Shown piece by piece: positions 12,373 through 23,600 of a stretch of 64,000 nucleotides of DNA (position 1 is the stretch's first letter; every line of letters starts with the position of its first letter). The notes below the pieces were generated by a model. That model was not told where the DNA came from. It made no database searches and saw only the letters and a program-made list of their open reading frames with translations. A program made the translations under genes and the position numbers. Origin of the DNA: Rhynochetos jubatus (lineage: Eukaryota; Chordata; Aves; Eurypygiformes; Rhynochetidae); assembly GCA_027574665.1 (NCBI GenBank), contig CM050652.1, positions 39,708,307 through 39,772,306 on the forward strand, written 5' to 3'.

Positions 12373-13056
12373 TCAGCTGGTGTCTGCATGAATCAAAGGC
12401 ACCAGTGGTAATCTGGGATTTTTAGGGTTGCAGTGGAAGTGTTTGACAAAATCTGCTACAATCATTGCATGTGAAAGTGTAGTCATAGGTTTTCCAGGAC
12501 ACTGTAAGTGGTACAGCTGACCTGCAGACTGTACTTCAGAGGAGGATGGTTCCATGTTGTCACAGTAAGCAGACGGGAAACAGCTTCTGTCCCGCTGTCT
12601 GAGTCTGCAAGTTAAGAGGAAAGGGGAGTCAAAAGTCAGTTGAAAGGTGAGATCTGCGCTTGTGTAATATGATTTTAGGCCCCCAGTTCTGTCCCAGTAG
12701 TCCTGCCACACACTATCTGGTTGTGATAAAACCTCAGGGGCCTCAAGTGCTGGTTGTTCCATCAGTGTTTTCTCCTTTCCTGCACTCCATTCTGCTGCAG
12801 CTCTGCTTTCCTCCACCAGCCCCGCAATAGCTTGCTGTGAGGACTGAGTCAGGGAACAAGTGGCTGTACTCAGAAAAAACCTGTGCTTCTCAGCCCTCTC
12901 AGAAACATCCCTAGTATGCATCACTTCATGGGATGTCCCAGTTAGCAATCCAGGTCTAGGTATCAGAATTTTAGTAAACAAACCCAAGACTCTTCCCACA
13001 CACACCTTATTCTGTGATATAGCATCATGAGAGGAAAGCAGCTTCAGAACATGCAA
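12373..13056 (-). other. Unassigned long open frame (227 codons, non-ATG start)
   Basis: This is the longest open frame in the window. It opens with TTG rather than ATG and ends TGA. I recognise no domain; part of it is acidic and alanine-rich (AAEWSAGKEKTLMEQPALEA). It is richer in GC than its surroundings. A good acceptor (TTTCCTCTTAACTTGCAG) lies inside on the same strand, with the exon starting at 12604, and a second frame is open behind it up to a possible CAG|GTCAGC donor. So it could hold true exons whose frame differs from the long one. Equally it may be chance or the relic of a gene. There is no promoter, poly-A or homology evidence. Confidence 0.2.
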
Positions 13057-13379
13057 ATTCTAATCTCTAGTTGCCTATGTTTCAAACCCAGAGGGAAATA
13101 CTACTGCTTAAGGCCCTGTAGTTTTGGGGAATCTCCTTGAAAATTTTTCAAATGCAGTTCTTTGGAGCATATTTACACTTCCTCTCTTACTACCGCCCCA
13201 GCCCACAATGTAAACTTAAAAAGAAAAAAAACTTAAACTGCCTAGCCTTTTCCCCGTACCATTTTCATTTATCTTCTGAGCAAGGCAGTAGCCAAATGCA
13301 TTGCAGAATTATACACCTTTTGAACACCTTTTCTTACACTTAGGTTTATTTATTTTGTTTTGCTCTTCCACAGGACATT

Positions 13380-13950
13380 TTGTCATCCTTAATTTCAGAA
13401 AATAACCCCCTTATTCCTCTAGATCAAAGCAGAGACACTCCTTGGAAAGGCTGGTGCACTGGTTGTCTCTGTGATCTGTCATTGTGGTCTGGAGTTGGCA
13501 GCATCTGCTGTGACTGTGCCTCCAGCTTTCAGTTCCTCGAAGCCAGCCACGACCCAGAGGGCCCAATGCCGTACTGTAGGAGGTCCAAAGGGTCTGCACC
13601 ATCAACAATCTTAGCGAGCCTGAAACTATGTATGTTAGCAACTACTGATGAACCAGCTGCTTGGATCCTAGCAAAGAGCTGCAGCTCATTAGCAGCAGCC
13701 CTGTGGGGAGGACAGCCTGGTCAGGACAGACAGTACCTGACTCTCATTTTGCAGACTGTCAGGTGCAGACCAGCAGGATTAGAAGAACAGCTCTTCAGTA
13801 CCACTCAAAGCTGTCTGCACCTCTCAAGCCTGATCTAAATGCCAGGAAGGGAACAAAAATTTCCATACCGATGCCAGCAGGATGGGGATTAGACCTCTCC
13901 TGTCTATTGAAACATTCTGGGAAATACAGTCTTTATAGCTCCCTATAAAC
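13380..13950. other. Cluster of overlapping open frames on both strands
   Basis: On plus, a strong acceptor (TTTTGCTCTTCCACAG, ending at 13375) leads into a frame open to 13838. It has a cysteine-rich patch, but no convincing donor before its stop. On minus, an equally strong acceptor (GTCCTCCCCACAG) ending at about 13701 leads into a frame of about 55 codons that contains NIHSFRLAKIVDGADPLDLL before a stop. A frame shift beyond that keeps the reading open. The two alternatives cannot both be right. A decayed gene or retrocopy would explain the density of open frames and the raised GC. I recognise no family. Confidence 0.2.
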
Positions 13951-14547
13951 AATAAAATTTACTGTAGATGGTGATTTCTACTGAAAACAAGTTTTAGTGT
14001 TGTACACATAAAGAGTTTTTAAACATAGAATAAGATATCTGACAAACACAGAGGGGATTGTGGAGTAACTTCTTAGCATGCTATGATATCCTCATTTTGT
14101 AGTTGTGTACTGTGGAAACATCCATTAGGCAAAACCAGAGGTAATATTTAGCAAATGGCACAGCCTTGGTTATGGAAATTATAATCAACGCATGAGAAAT
14201 GGATATGTTCTCTTGATATGAGGCTGACAAGTACCTACTTGTGCATGCTACCAAGCACATCTCTGGATGGAAGCGTAACTCTTTACCCACTCAGTCTTTA
14301 CAGGGGAATGTTGCTATACTTGAAGTTAACACTGAAGACTGGAATTTGGAAAATCTTTGGGAGATCACTCTCCACACTACTTTGGCTACTAGAGGTGACT
14401 AGGCGTAGGAAAAATGAAATGATGGATGAGTTCACACTTGTGTACCCCAACAAAGAAGATACAAGCAGAAATTCTGGCTGATATCAGCAAAAAAATTCTC
14501 TGCAGTGTGATCCTCACCACGTCCTTCTGCTTGGGCAATCATTTTAG

Positions 14548-14694
14548 GACCTGATTCTTGTACCAAATGCATTGGATGAATCTCAGCTGCCTCTGACAGA
14601 AGCAGAAGCCTTATTCCTGAAGAGGCAGATTGTCCCACTGACTGTCTCAGCAGAGGACTCTGGTTGGCATGTAGTCCTACTGTATGTGGTAGAA
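14548..14694 (+). CDS. Candidate exon 1 of an unidentified split gene (49 codons, phase 0/0)
   Basis: CTTCTGCTTGGGCAATCATTTTAG precedes the segment and GAA|GTAAGC follows it. The TAG of the acceptor is itself a stop in the chosen frame, so the frame opens exactly at the exon edge. It encodes 49 residues beginning DLILVPNALDESQLPLTEAE and ending in a hydrophobic beta-like stretch (GWHVVLLYVVE). The length is a normal vertebrate internal exon and codon use looks coding, though no CpG is present. The next candidate, 15531-15651, also starts at phase 0, 836 bases on. Exons further upstream would be needed and were not identified. Family unknown. A chance combination of splice-like sites is the alternative. 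Confidence 0.35.
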
Positions 14695-15105
14695 GTAAGC
14701 AGATTCACTTGCTTGCAACTTATTCTCATTTTCATTTTTATTTTTTCCGTACCATAGGGTAAATTAAATGGAAATAATGCTCCAATTCTTCTATCTCATT
14801 TCAAGGATTTTGATTACCAGGTGGAACAGAAATGGTTGATTATTCTAAATATTTAAAGAATTTTCTACTGCGAGCAACGTTGCATACATTGCGAATTAAA
14901 ATTCCTAATTCCTGAGTTAAGACGATTTAATTGCTTGATTAATGTTAGTGCTTTTTTCACACAAATGTTAAAACTTGACCATATGTGTCGTTTTTATAAA
15001 GGGTGAGATAGATTTGATATTTGCATAAGTTCAACACTGGGAAAACAGGTGTATTTACTGTTTACATAACCAGGTGTCAAAAATGTTACAATAAGTAATT
15101 TTTTA

Positions 15106-15119
15106 CTGCCACCTTGTGG
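15106..15119 (-). promoter_or_regulatory. CTCF-like motif, one mismatch
   Basis: On the minus strand the site reads CCACAAGGTGGCAG. It fits the core CCASYAGRKGGCRS except for A in place of a pyrimidine at position 5. It falls in the proposed intron between two candidate exons. Sequence match alone does not show binding. Confidence 0.3.
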
Positions 15120-15530
15120 TCTGCAGGCTTTTGTTGACAAAAATGACGGGAGAGAATCAAGGCCTTGTGCAAAACAAACAAAACCGAAAGGCTGTAAAAT
15201 TACAGTGATATTTTTTCTCTTTTTTCCCTTTTTTCCCCCCATGTCATAGATGATGGTGCTTAGTAAAGTTTTACTTCCAACTTCTGACTTTCATAACCGA
15301 TCTCTATGTTGTCATTTGTAGATAAGATCACCGAACACAAGCTGCAAACTAACAACAATCTGTCCTGCACTCAGGAACACTAACAGAATAAGCTTTTTAA
15401 AAAGATTAGAAAAGGTCTCAAAGCTAAGCCTTGTTTTTTACTAATTTTTTTAACTTGATTGCCAGCGCCAGTTCCTCAGTGCTCCTAGAAACCAATATTT
15501 GTCTTTTCAAACCCTTCATATATTTTGTAG

Positions 15531-15651
15531 GGATCTTTTTATCGTTTTGCCTATGTTGAAGTTACTTTAGGCTGTCAGTCCAGGAATCCTAAATGCCTGA
15601 GTAACGACACTCTCAGAAGCAACTTCCAGTGGGCTTACTATGTACTTGAAG
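15531..15651 (+). CDS. Candidate exon 2 of the unidentified split gene (40 codons, phase 0/1)
   Basis: CCCTTCATATATTTTGTAG precedes it and GAAG|GTAAGC follows. Only phase 0 is open across the 121 bases; the other two frames stop early. The 40 residues begin GSFYRFAYVEVTLGCQSRNP and end in FQWAYYVLE. Two cysteines seven residues apart and an NDT sequon would suit an extracellular domain, but I match it to no family. It follows 14548-14694 in phase and leaves one base, G. The next candidate completes that base to a valine codon. Two CpGs are kept, which is mildly in favour of coding. Confidence 0.35.
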
Positions 15652-17458
15652 GTAAGCACTTGCAACCTCTATATACTTATCTGGAATATGACAGCCTTTG
15701 AAAATCTCCCTAGATGCATCAAGTGATGAAGCAGGCCTGTTCATGTTATCTGCTGCCATTCATTGCTTTCATTTTGCTTTCCTGTAGTGCTTGTGAAAAG
15801 AATCATCTCCTACCTCTACTGTGATCCCTGTTTTGAAGTTGGTATTACATAAATTTCTCAGTTTTCTTGTTACTGACTGGCTTACATAGATAGTGCTTCT
15901 GATGTCTGGGCTTTGTTAAATCCTTCCTCACAAGAAGATAGCCTGCTGAAGTGGTGCTTCAAGGCTGAAGCTGTAGTGTGTGCCTTCTGGCAGGGTTCTT
16001 TTGAAAATCATGGCCCCTCCTCATAACCCCATCCCAAACTGTAGCTTATCAGCAGTTTGTGAAATCAGGTAGACCATCTACATCATGTCCCATGGTAGGA
16101 AAGTGTGCTTCAGGTAGGGTAAATCCTCATTTTTGCTTTATTTTTTCCTATTACATCAATTGGCTTCAAAACCACTGAAAATCCATGGTGGTTTTGCAGT
16201 TTGGAATGTCTGGTGAGCATGCAGCAAATGTTAGCTTAAACCTTCTGGATTAAATCTGTGTGGAATGGCTATGATAACTGTGGAGGAATAGACTTGAGAA
16301 GCATGTTGATGTATTTCAGCAAACTAAATCACTCACGGGAAGAGAAAAGAGGGGAGGGGGGGAGGCTGACCTACAGAAGCTGATGGAAATGACAATCCTA
16401 TTTATTTAGATGGATATGAATGAGGCTTTAATCTACCTGTCTTACTCTGAGAACAGCGCAGATTAGCGTGCAAGTGGTGTCTCAGTTGTGGCAGCAGAAA
16501 CAGGCAACAATCCAGCGCAAAATGACTTCCCCTCCTTCATACAAACAGACTCCCAGTGAATCTGCTTCCCTTCGGGAATTGCTCTAGCCCCCATGTGTGT
16601 GGAGGATGATTTTACTGCGACACTTAGACTGGCTCCCTGCTTGGGGACTGTATAACTCTCATCATGCCCTTTAACTTTATACTCTTCATTTACTTCTGCA
16701 TAATGTATCAGTTTCTCAGGATGAGGGCTGCTGCAGAGATAAAAACCCAGTGTCTCTGCTGGGGAACTACTCAGCTCTCCTGGAGATTTGTGTATGGCCT
16801 TTACAGGATCCTTCAGTCTGCTTGCCATCTCCACCTTTCCCATGAGCTAGCAAGGCGTCACACCTCCCAGCAAGATACCTGCCACATGAAGGGACAGTGT
16901 GGCTGCCTTTTTTCATATGCTCATGAGTATAAAGCCACAGGCATTGTCCTGACCATAAGGAATGGAAATACTTTTATGTTTCTGTTTCCCTGTGCTTTTT
17001 CTGCTATTCCTTCTGTACCTCTGTCTTGTTCCCACAGCACCCTTCAGATTTTAGTGCTTCACCAGCTACTTACATTTGGGATTTACAGGTCTATAAGAGA
17101 AGGTCTGAGCATTTAAAGGTTGGTGACTGGTTAGGAAGGACTTGATTTGTGATTCTGAGATACTTCTAGATAGAACTATTTAGAAACCTTTGAATAAATG
17201 TTTTTAGATAGCATGGAAGAAAGCTGTGGGACTGAGGAGGATCTGGGATAGAAGAAAAGGTTATCAGGACATCCAAGGTAACATATCCAGTGGATTTAGA
17301 GATGAAAAGAAGAATGGAGATGGGGCAGCTGAAGTAAAAAATGAGACAGGACTGAGGTATTTTTTCAATAATTTTAAAAACCTTTTGTCTCTTTCTGATC
17401 ATCCCACTTACAAAAGCTAGGAGCTATGAGGCTAAAACGTGATATAGAATAAAGGAGT

Positions 17459-17524
17459 TTGGGTTGTTGTGGGGAGGGTTTTTTGGAGGGGTGATTTTTT
17501 GGGGTTTTGGGTTTTTTTTGGAGG
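17459..17524 (+). repeat. G/T-rich low-complexity tract
   Basis: Runs of GGG and GGGG separated by T runs (GTGGGGAGGG, GGAGGGG, TTGGGGTTTTGGG). At least four G runs of three or more bases lie close together, so a G-quadruplex on the plus strand is possible. No function is shown. Confidence 0.6.
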
Positions 17525-19628
17525 AGTGCCATCAGCTGGTGTAGTGTACCATGAAGAATCTGGAGGTAATATTAGCAACCAGTCTAATAGAAGAAGATCC
17601 TCCAATTTAGTTAATTTTTTCTATGGAAAAGAAGCAAAATATATACACACCAGTAGCCAACTCTATCTTTCCCCCCTAAAAAAAATGGATGAGCTCAAAG
17701 GCTTATGAAACAATCTCGTGTCTGAGCAAAGATCTATGCTAGCATTATTTAAAGTAACATAAACCAATGATTATCACAGCTGATGATATTTCCAAAGACA
17801 TGTTATCAGTTGAAAGGGAAGAAACAGTGTGAGGTCTGGGAGAATTATTGTGATTGCAAATACAGAGGAAAAGTAAAGACGATAACAGAAAAGCTCAGCA
17901 AAAACATGTTAATCAGATACTAGGGGGTTGAAAACAATAGGAAAGGAACACAGCAAATAATTACAGCCATTAAGATAAAAGAAAGCATGTCTAGAAGTTC
18001 ATATATGTTTGTACTGCCAAAAAGTATTATTACAGCTTCACTCTATTGCCTCAGCTATTGGCAAACGCAGCATTACAAGTAACAACGAAGTGCCAACAAG
18101 GTGAAAAATCTGTCTGTGGCACTAAGCAGAACCTTGACACCATCTTCAATAAAAGGAAAAACATGACAGTGACCCCCCAAATCTGTCTTCTTTGTTAATG
18201 GGAAAGTGGTGGTGTGTGAAGCACCACAGAAGACCATTGCAGTAACTGTTAGAGTGTTTGTTAAAGAAAGATTTACAAAAGTGGTAGGAGTGAGCTCACT
18301 GCAGTCAAATCAGCTTCCTGTCATGCACAGAAAAGTCACTGAAATTTCAAAATTACTGTTTTCACTGAAATTTCTAAGCAGAAAAGTTGGTGGATTAGGA
18401 AAGAACATTAATCAATTCTACCTCTTCAGAGCTACACAAGAAGCATCAGTTAGTAGGAAGCTGGGGACTTCTATGCCAGCTTTCCCTCATCCTCAGAAGC
18501 TTCTTCCTGATGGCTGGGGCCAGCCAAGCTCCTGCTGTAGGGCTGTTCGCTGTAACCTGTCCCTTACTGTACCCTACAGCCATATGGGTCAGGCTGTCAC
18601 TACACCTCATAGCACTGAGCAGGACTGAGCCTACACTGTCCACTTGGCTGAATGGGCTCTTCACCTCATGCTTCTTTCAGGGCTGATGCTCATTTAACAC
18701 CTAGCACTGAGTACGAACTTCTGCCTTGCCTGCTTGCCTTTTACTGCTCTACGACACTATCAGTCTTCATCAAGACATAGCCAAAGATAAAATTCATGTA
18801 CTTTAATTTTTCTTTCTACCAAACGATCTTTATACATAGATTGAAACTGCTCTCCCAGCTCCTTCCAAGCTGTGTCATGGGTGATGCAATATTTTAATTT
18901 AGAAATATAAATTTCTTGCAGTAGAATTGAATTTACACAACACTCGAATATCAGAGAATGGGAAAGTTAAGGGAAGTAGCAACATAAAGGCTATGAACAG
19001 AATTTTCTAATCTGCAAAAAAAATCACAGAGTTTGTTACCTCAGCAATATCTGACACTCAGGGAAGGAAAATAACAGCAGAGCCCACCTGAAATGAGAAC
19101 ATATTTGTGTGAATTACTGTGCAGTTATGTTTTCTATAGAAAACTGACAACCCAAGCAGGCAAAAGAAAAGATGTATGGGAAAGAACTTTTGTTTTCTTG
19201 TGTCATCACTCTGACTTAATGTCAAGTTATTCTAGACAAGTACAGCAATTCTAGGTGGGTTTTGCCCTTGTAAAACCTTCTGAAACTGACAGAGGAACAA
19301 CCCAAGAACCAACTGGAGTTACATTCAAGACAGACTGCAGAACTGGAGCTGTTATAGTAGTATTGTCAGAGAGATGCCCCCATCAACTAAACAGTTGTTT
19401 TAAGCCTTTCCAGGACATTTGATATGGTCAACCACTAAGTATTGTTGTTGGGCCAGAGCAATGACAACCATTCCAAGTATTGTGTCAAAAAGTACTGAGG
19501 CCCTCCAACAGAGTGGCATAAGGTTCCTTTGGCTGTGAATACACATCCATACTTTGTCCATTGCGCAAGTCCTTCCCCTAATCTCTCTCTAAGTGACACC
19601 CAAAAGTAAACCTTTTTACCATGCTTGT

Positions 19629-19652
19629 GTCTAGAACTAGACAGTTCTAGAC
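19629..19652. repeat. Perfect 10-bp inverted repeat, 4-base loop
   Basis: GTCTAGAACT, spacer AGAC, then AGTTCTAGAC. The arms are exactly complementary. No surrounding transposon ends or stem-loop RNA family was recognised. Confidence 0.9.
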
Positions 19653-20009
19653 TGCCTTAGTCTTTTGAAAGATAAATTTAACTCAGTGACATTTCCCAGC
19701 AAGACAAACCAGTGGAACATACTTAAGAATGAAACCTACAGAGTTTAGAAAATTATTATAGAAAACCATTTGGGCCCTTTCTGCCTCACCTAGGGGTTCC
19801 TCTGCAGTATCTCTGGGTGCCTTCATGTGTAGCCTCGTTTTTTTCAAGATGTAGTGTTTCCCACTTGCAATGTCCTTATCTACACCGTCAGTCAAAGTCG
19901 AATGATTCCTCTCCTGGAAAAAATAACCTGGAAGATGTGCACTGAGGTGCCATGTGGAGTATCCTGTCATTAATGGGGAAATATGGTAACAAAACATATT
20001 GATCTTTCA

Positions 20010-20612
20010 TATTGAAGTCCTCCTCAAAACCATTACTCCTTGTCTTGTCACTACAAGCCCTTGTGAAAAGTCCCCTCCCCCAGTTTTCTTGTGGACCCCT
20101 TCAGGTACTGGAAGGTGCTATAAGGTCTCCCTGGAGCCTTCTCTTCTCCAGATTGAACAACCCCAACACTCTCAGCCTGTCCCCATAGGAGAGGTGCTCC
20201 AGCCCTCTGATCATCTTTGTCGCCCTCCTCTGGACTCACTCCAAACGGTTGATATCCTTCTTGAGGGCTCCAGAGCTGGACACAGTACTCCAGGTGGGGT
20301 CTCACAAGAGCAGAGTAGAGGGGGAGAATCACCTTCCTCGAGCTGCTGGCCACACTTCTGATACAGCCCAGGATACAGCTGGCTCTCTGAGCTGTCAGCA
20401 CACACTGCCGGCTCATGTCCAGCTTTTCATCCACCAGTACCCCCAGGTCCTTCTCCCCAGGGCTGCTCTCGATCCATTCTCCACCCAGCCTGTACTTGTG
20501 CTTGGGATTGCCCTGACCCTGGTGCAGGACTTTGCACTTGCCCTTGTTGAATTCCATGCTGTTGGCACAGGCCCCCATCTCAAGCCTGTCAAGCATCCCC
20601 CTGGATGCCATC
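20010..20612 (-). mobile_element. CR1 LINE 3' part with decayed reverse-transcriptase frame, antisense
   Basis: On the minus strand the 5'-truncated copy encodes the end of the CR1 reverse-transcriptase protein: FNKGKCKVLHQGQGNPKHKY, then LGVLVDEKLDMSRQC, and PLYSALVRPHLEYCVQLWSP. The frame then breaks. The expected continuation holds an in-frame TGA and a shift before the FQYLKG segment, so no protein is made. The 3' UTR-like end (GGGGACTTTTCACAAGGGCTTG) lies toward 20010, and similarity stops near 20612 at GGATGCCATC. Compared with the other CR1 copies here it is well preserved, so it is the youngest. The plus-strand frames at 19999-20747 are antisense shadows. Confidence 0.93.
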
Positions 20613-23600
20613 TTTCTGAATGGCAACTCTGAAAGAACCATGACCATGTCAGAATTATTCCCTTCTCACACTGGGTTTCATTTAATTATGAATCAAGTGC
20701 AGGCTTCTAATCCTCATCTTTTACCACAGTATTACCTAAGGCTCTGAAAAATACTATCATCCACAATGACATTCCTCAGTACAACTAAACTTTCTACAAT
20801 AATGGTCATGAACTCATAGTCAATCTAAACAACTTCCTCAGTGAGAGTCTGAGACTTGAAATACGCTCTCAGGGGCAAACTTCACAACTTGGCTATAAGC
20901 ACAAGGCACTTCTTTGACTTTACCCCTTTTAATATAAACTTATAGAAATATGCACATAAAAATGCAAAGCAAACACTCAACTAACATATTTCTCACTCCT
21001 CAAAGGATGAGAAACAGATGTATAATTACTTTTTTAGTGTCTTACTGGCAGCTGTTTTAAGACTGTGGTGGTAAGAACAGTATACAAACCACTCTAATGT
21101 AGAAAGATGTGGAGCACTTTGTTCAAAGTCAGACAAGGGCTGCATAGCTTAACTGCAAAAAAAAAAAAAAAAAAAAAGAGTAGTATTCTGGACCCACTGG
21201 ACCTTACCATCTTCTTGTGGTACAGACTCTTAATGATACAAGATATCCTTCTGACTGACAAAATATGTGAGATTCCCCTGTAATCTCAAACATTATCATC
21301 ATTTAAGAAATCTGTTTAATTAGAGATAAATCCTTGTTTCAAAGGATTTGGGGCCAAAGGTTATTCTCATATAACATAGGGTAAATATGTCAATAAAAAT
21401 GGAAAGGAATATATTTTCATCATAGGAGGGTCCAAACCATCTCAAAAGAAGACAGAAGTCTCTCCTACATTTAGAAAGCTAGATTATTTAAGCAAAAAAT
21501 ATATACAAAATTTGTGAATTAAGTTGCTTGATACCACATTTTGCCATGGCGCAAATAGTTAAAATCTAGTTTGTTTGATAACTGCTGAAAATGAAGTGAC
21601 AATTATATCTCCTGATATATTGACATAGGCCAATAATCAGTTGTGAATTTCACTTAGATTGTAATGCATCAGTTTATGCACTGTTTAATTTCAGAAACAC
21701 TGTAGAATGAATGAGAGTGATTTTATCCAATTAAATGAACGTGATGAACAAGGAGTGATTAAGAGTAATCTGATCTGTCTTCTCAAATGCACTGCAAGCA
21801 TGCATCCAGATACATAAAAATTCTGAGGTAGGAAGAATTTATTTATGTACTAATTTATTTTTACATTAGAAAGGACATAAATTAATTAATCTATAATTGT
21901 ATCTATGCTACCAAACAATCTTTTTCAAGGGACATTATCTCTTTGCTTTGTAGCACTATCATCTTATCTGTTTTTTCAGCACAAGTTTTGTGAGCTGTGC
22001 TGCGTTATATGTCACACATCTTAAATTTTCTGTCCCAGAACTTAGCATTTCAAGCTGACAAGAGACTAAGATTCAGATGCTTGCTTGCACCTGGGGCACA
22101 GTGCAGGAAATCAATTGAGCATATTCTTCTGTGAATTCCCACAGCAAAGCATTTAAAACAGGTTCCTAGCTCCCTAGAGATGCCTAAAGAAACTAAATTC
22201 AAGATCCTTAAGTACCTATACAAAGCCTAGTTGCTCCAGACTCCGTGTCTAGTCGAGGGTGAGAATGGCTCTTCTAGAGGGTCAATTGCATCTTCTGAGG
22301 TTAAATTGCTCTCTAGAGAACATTTTGTTGTTGTTGTCGACTGCATGCAGAAACTAAAACAGTTATGCTTAATGCTTGGTCATATCAAGAAGGATCAGAT
22401 GATCTGTGCCTTTGGGCCAGATCTTGGAAAAGAATCTGACTACCTCAAATGGAAACATCCAATACATGTAAGCTACCTGTGTATTGAGCAACATGTAGAA
22501 GACACGTCTTTAAAAACAGTGAAGCCAGACAGAAGAATTAGCACAAAGCTGAAAACAAGCAGTAACAACTCTAACTGTGAAACAGCACTAGCATTGATAC
22601 TGAGCTATTTGGCAGATCTTTTGGTGATGTTATTCAATAGAACTTGGGCAGCTGTACATTTTCAAAAGTTTTTCATTACCACAGATGTTTCTAAATACCT
22701 TTATATATGTGGACGGAAACATCCTCTAGAATGTAGGTTGAAGTGAAACATGAGTTTTCCTTAGTAGAAGAAGCAGTCATCTGATATCATTTGCAAAACT
22801 TACACATTTGAATCACTGCTCAGAATGAAATTATCTAAATTGTGTTCACTGTTATCAGTCACTACAAGGTAGTGCAACAAGAGGAACAGTACCCTGTAAA
22901 CCTTTTTTACACCTGAGATGGGGGAGTTTTGTATGCCTCCTCCACAATTCTAGGAGAAATGTGAATAAGGAGAACTTATTCAGAGGAGATGATCTCCAAG
23001 CTGGCAAGAAATAGCTGTTGCTTAAACTGGTTTTACTGCCAAATTAGCTTATTGGATCCACAGTTCAGAGAAGGTTCTAGCCTTGTTCTTTATATGCAGT
23101 CCACATGTTTTGCTGAAAAGAACAGCTAAAAGATGAGCAAGTTGTTAGTTTTTTACATAAACATTCTGAAATTTGTGAAGCTTGAGATTTATCATTGGAT
23201 CAGGAGTTAAATGCCTGTATAGATGAAGAACACTTACAGGAGTCTTAAACCATAAGATAGAATCTTATCTGACGCCTGATAACACTGGTATGCTGCCTAA
23301 TCCTTTTTGATACAGTAGTGGTTTACATTTCTTCAGTTCTCACTGAGCTTCAGATAGGCTCTGATCAAAAGATTCACCCTTCTCTTAGTATCTGGGACAT
23401 CTTAGGGGGGAAAAAAGAATATTTCTTTGAAAGTATGCTATCCTCATTTTCAGTAGAGGTCCAGGAAAAAATAGCTTGTCTTCTCTGTTATGGAGAACTG
23501 TAAGTGAAACAAGCAGCAATTTAGAGTCTATTAACTCAAAGTAAAGTTCCCATAACTAAAGTTAATTTTAAGCTTTTAGGACATGTTCAAGAGTTTTGAT

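Larger units (their letters stand above)
15652..20009. other. Proposed intron or intergenic DNA, no firm gene
   Basis: No transposon was recognised. A minus-strand frame of 126 codons at 16463-16843 has an internal TTTTTATCTCTGCAG acceptor but ends in a stop with no known motif. The G/T-rich run near 17459-17524 and a perfect hairpin at 19629-19652 are the notable structures. Confidence 0.4.

Noticed and set aside
16463..16843. 126-codon minus-strand frame with an internal TCTCTGCAG acceptor
   Set aside because: It ends in a stop without a poly-A signal or linked exons that I could find; not enough to call a gene.
19999..20747. Plus-strand open frames of 120, 127 and 71 codons
   Set aside because: They are antisense of the CR1 reverse-transcriptase region or run out of it.
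22231..22746. 171-codon plus-strand open frame
   Set aside because: It opens with TTG, shows no domain, has no clear donor, and a frame of this length is expected about once by chance in 64 kb of AT-rich DNA.
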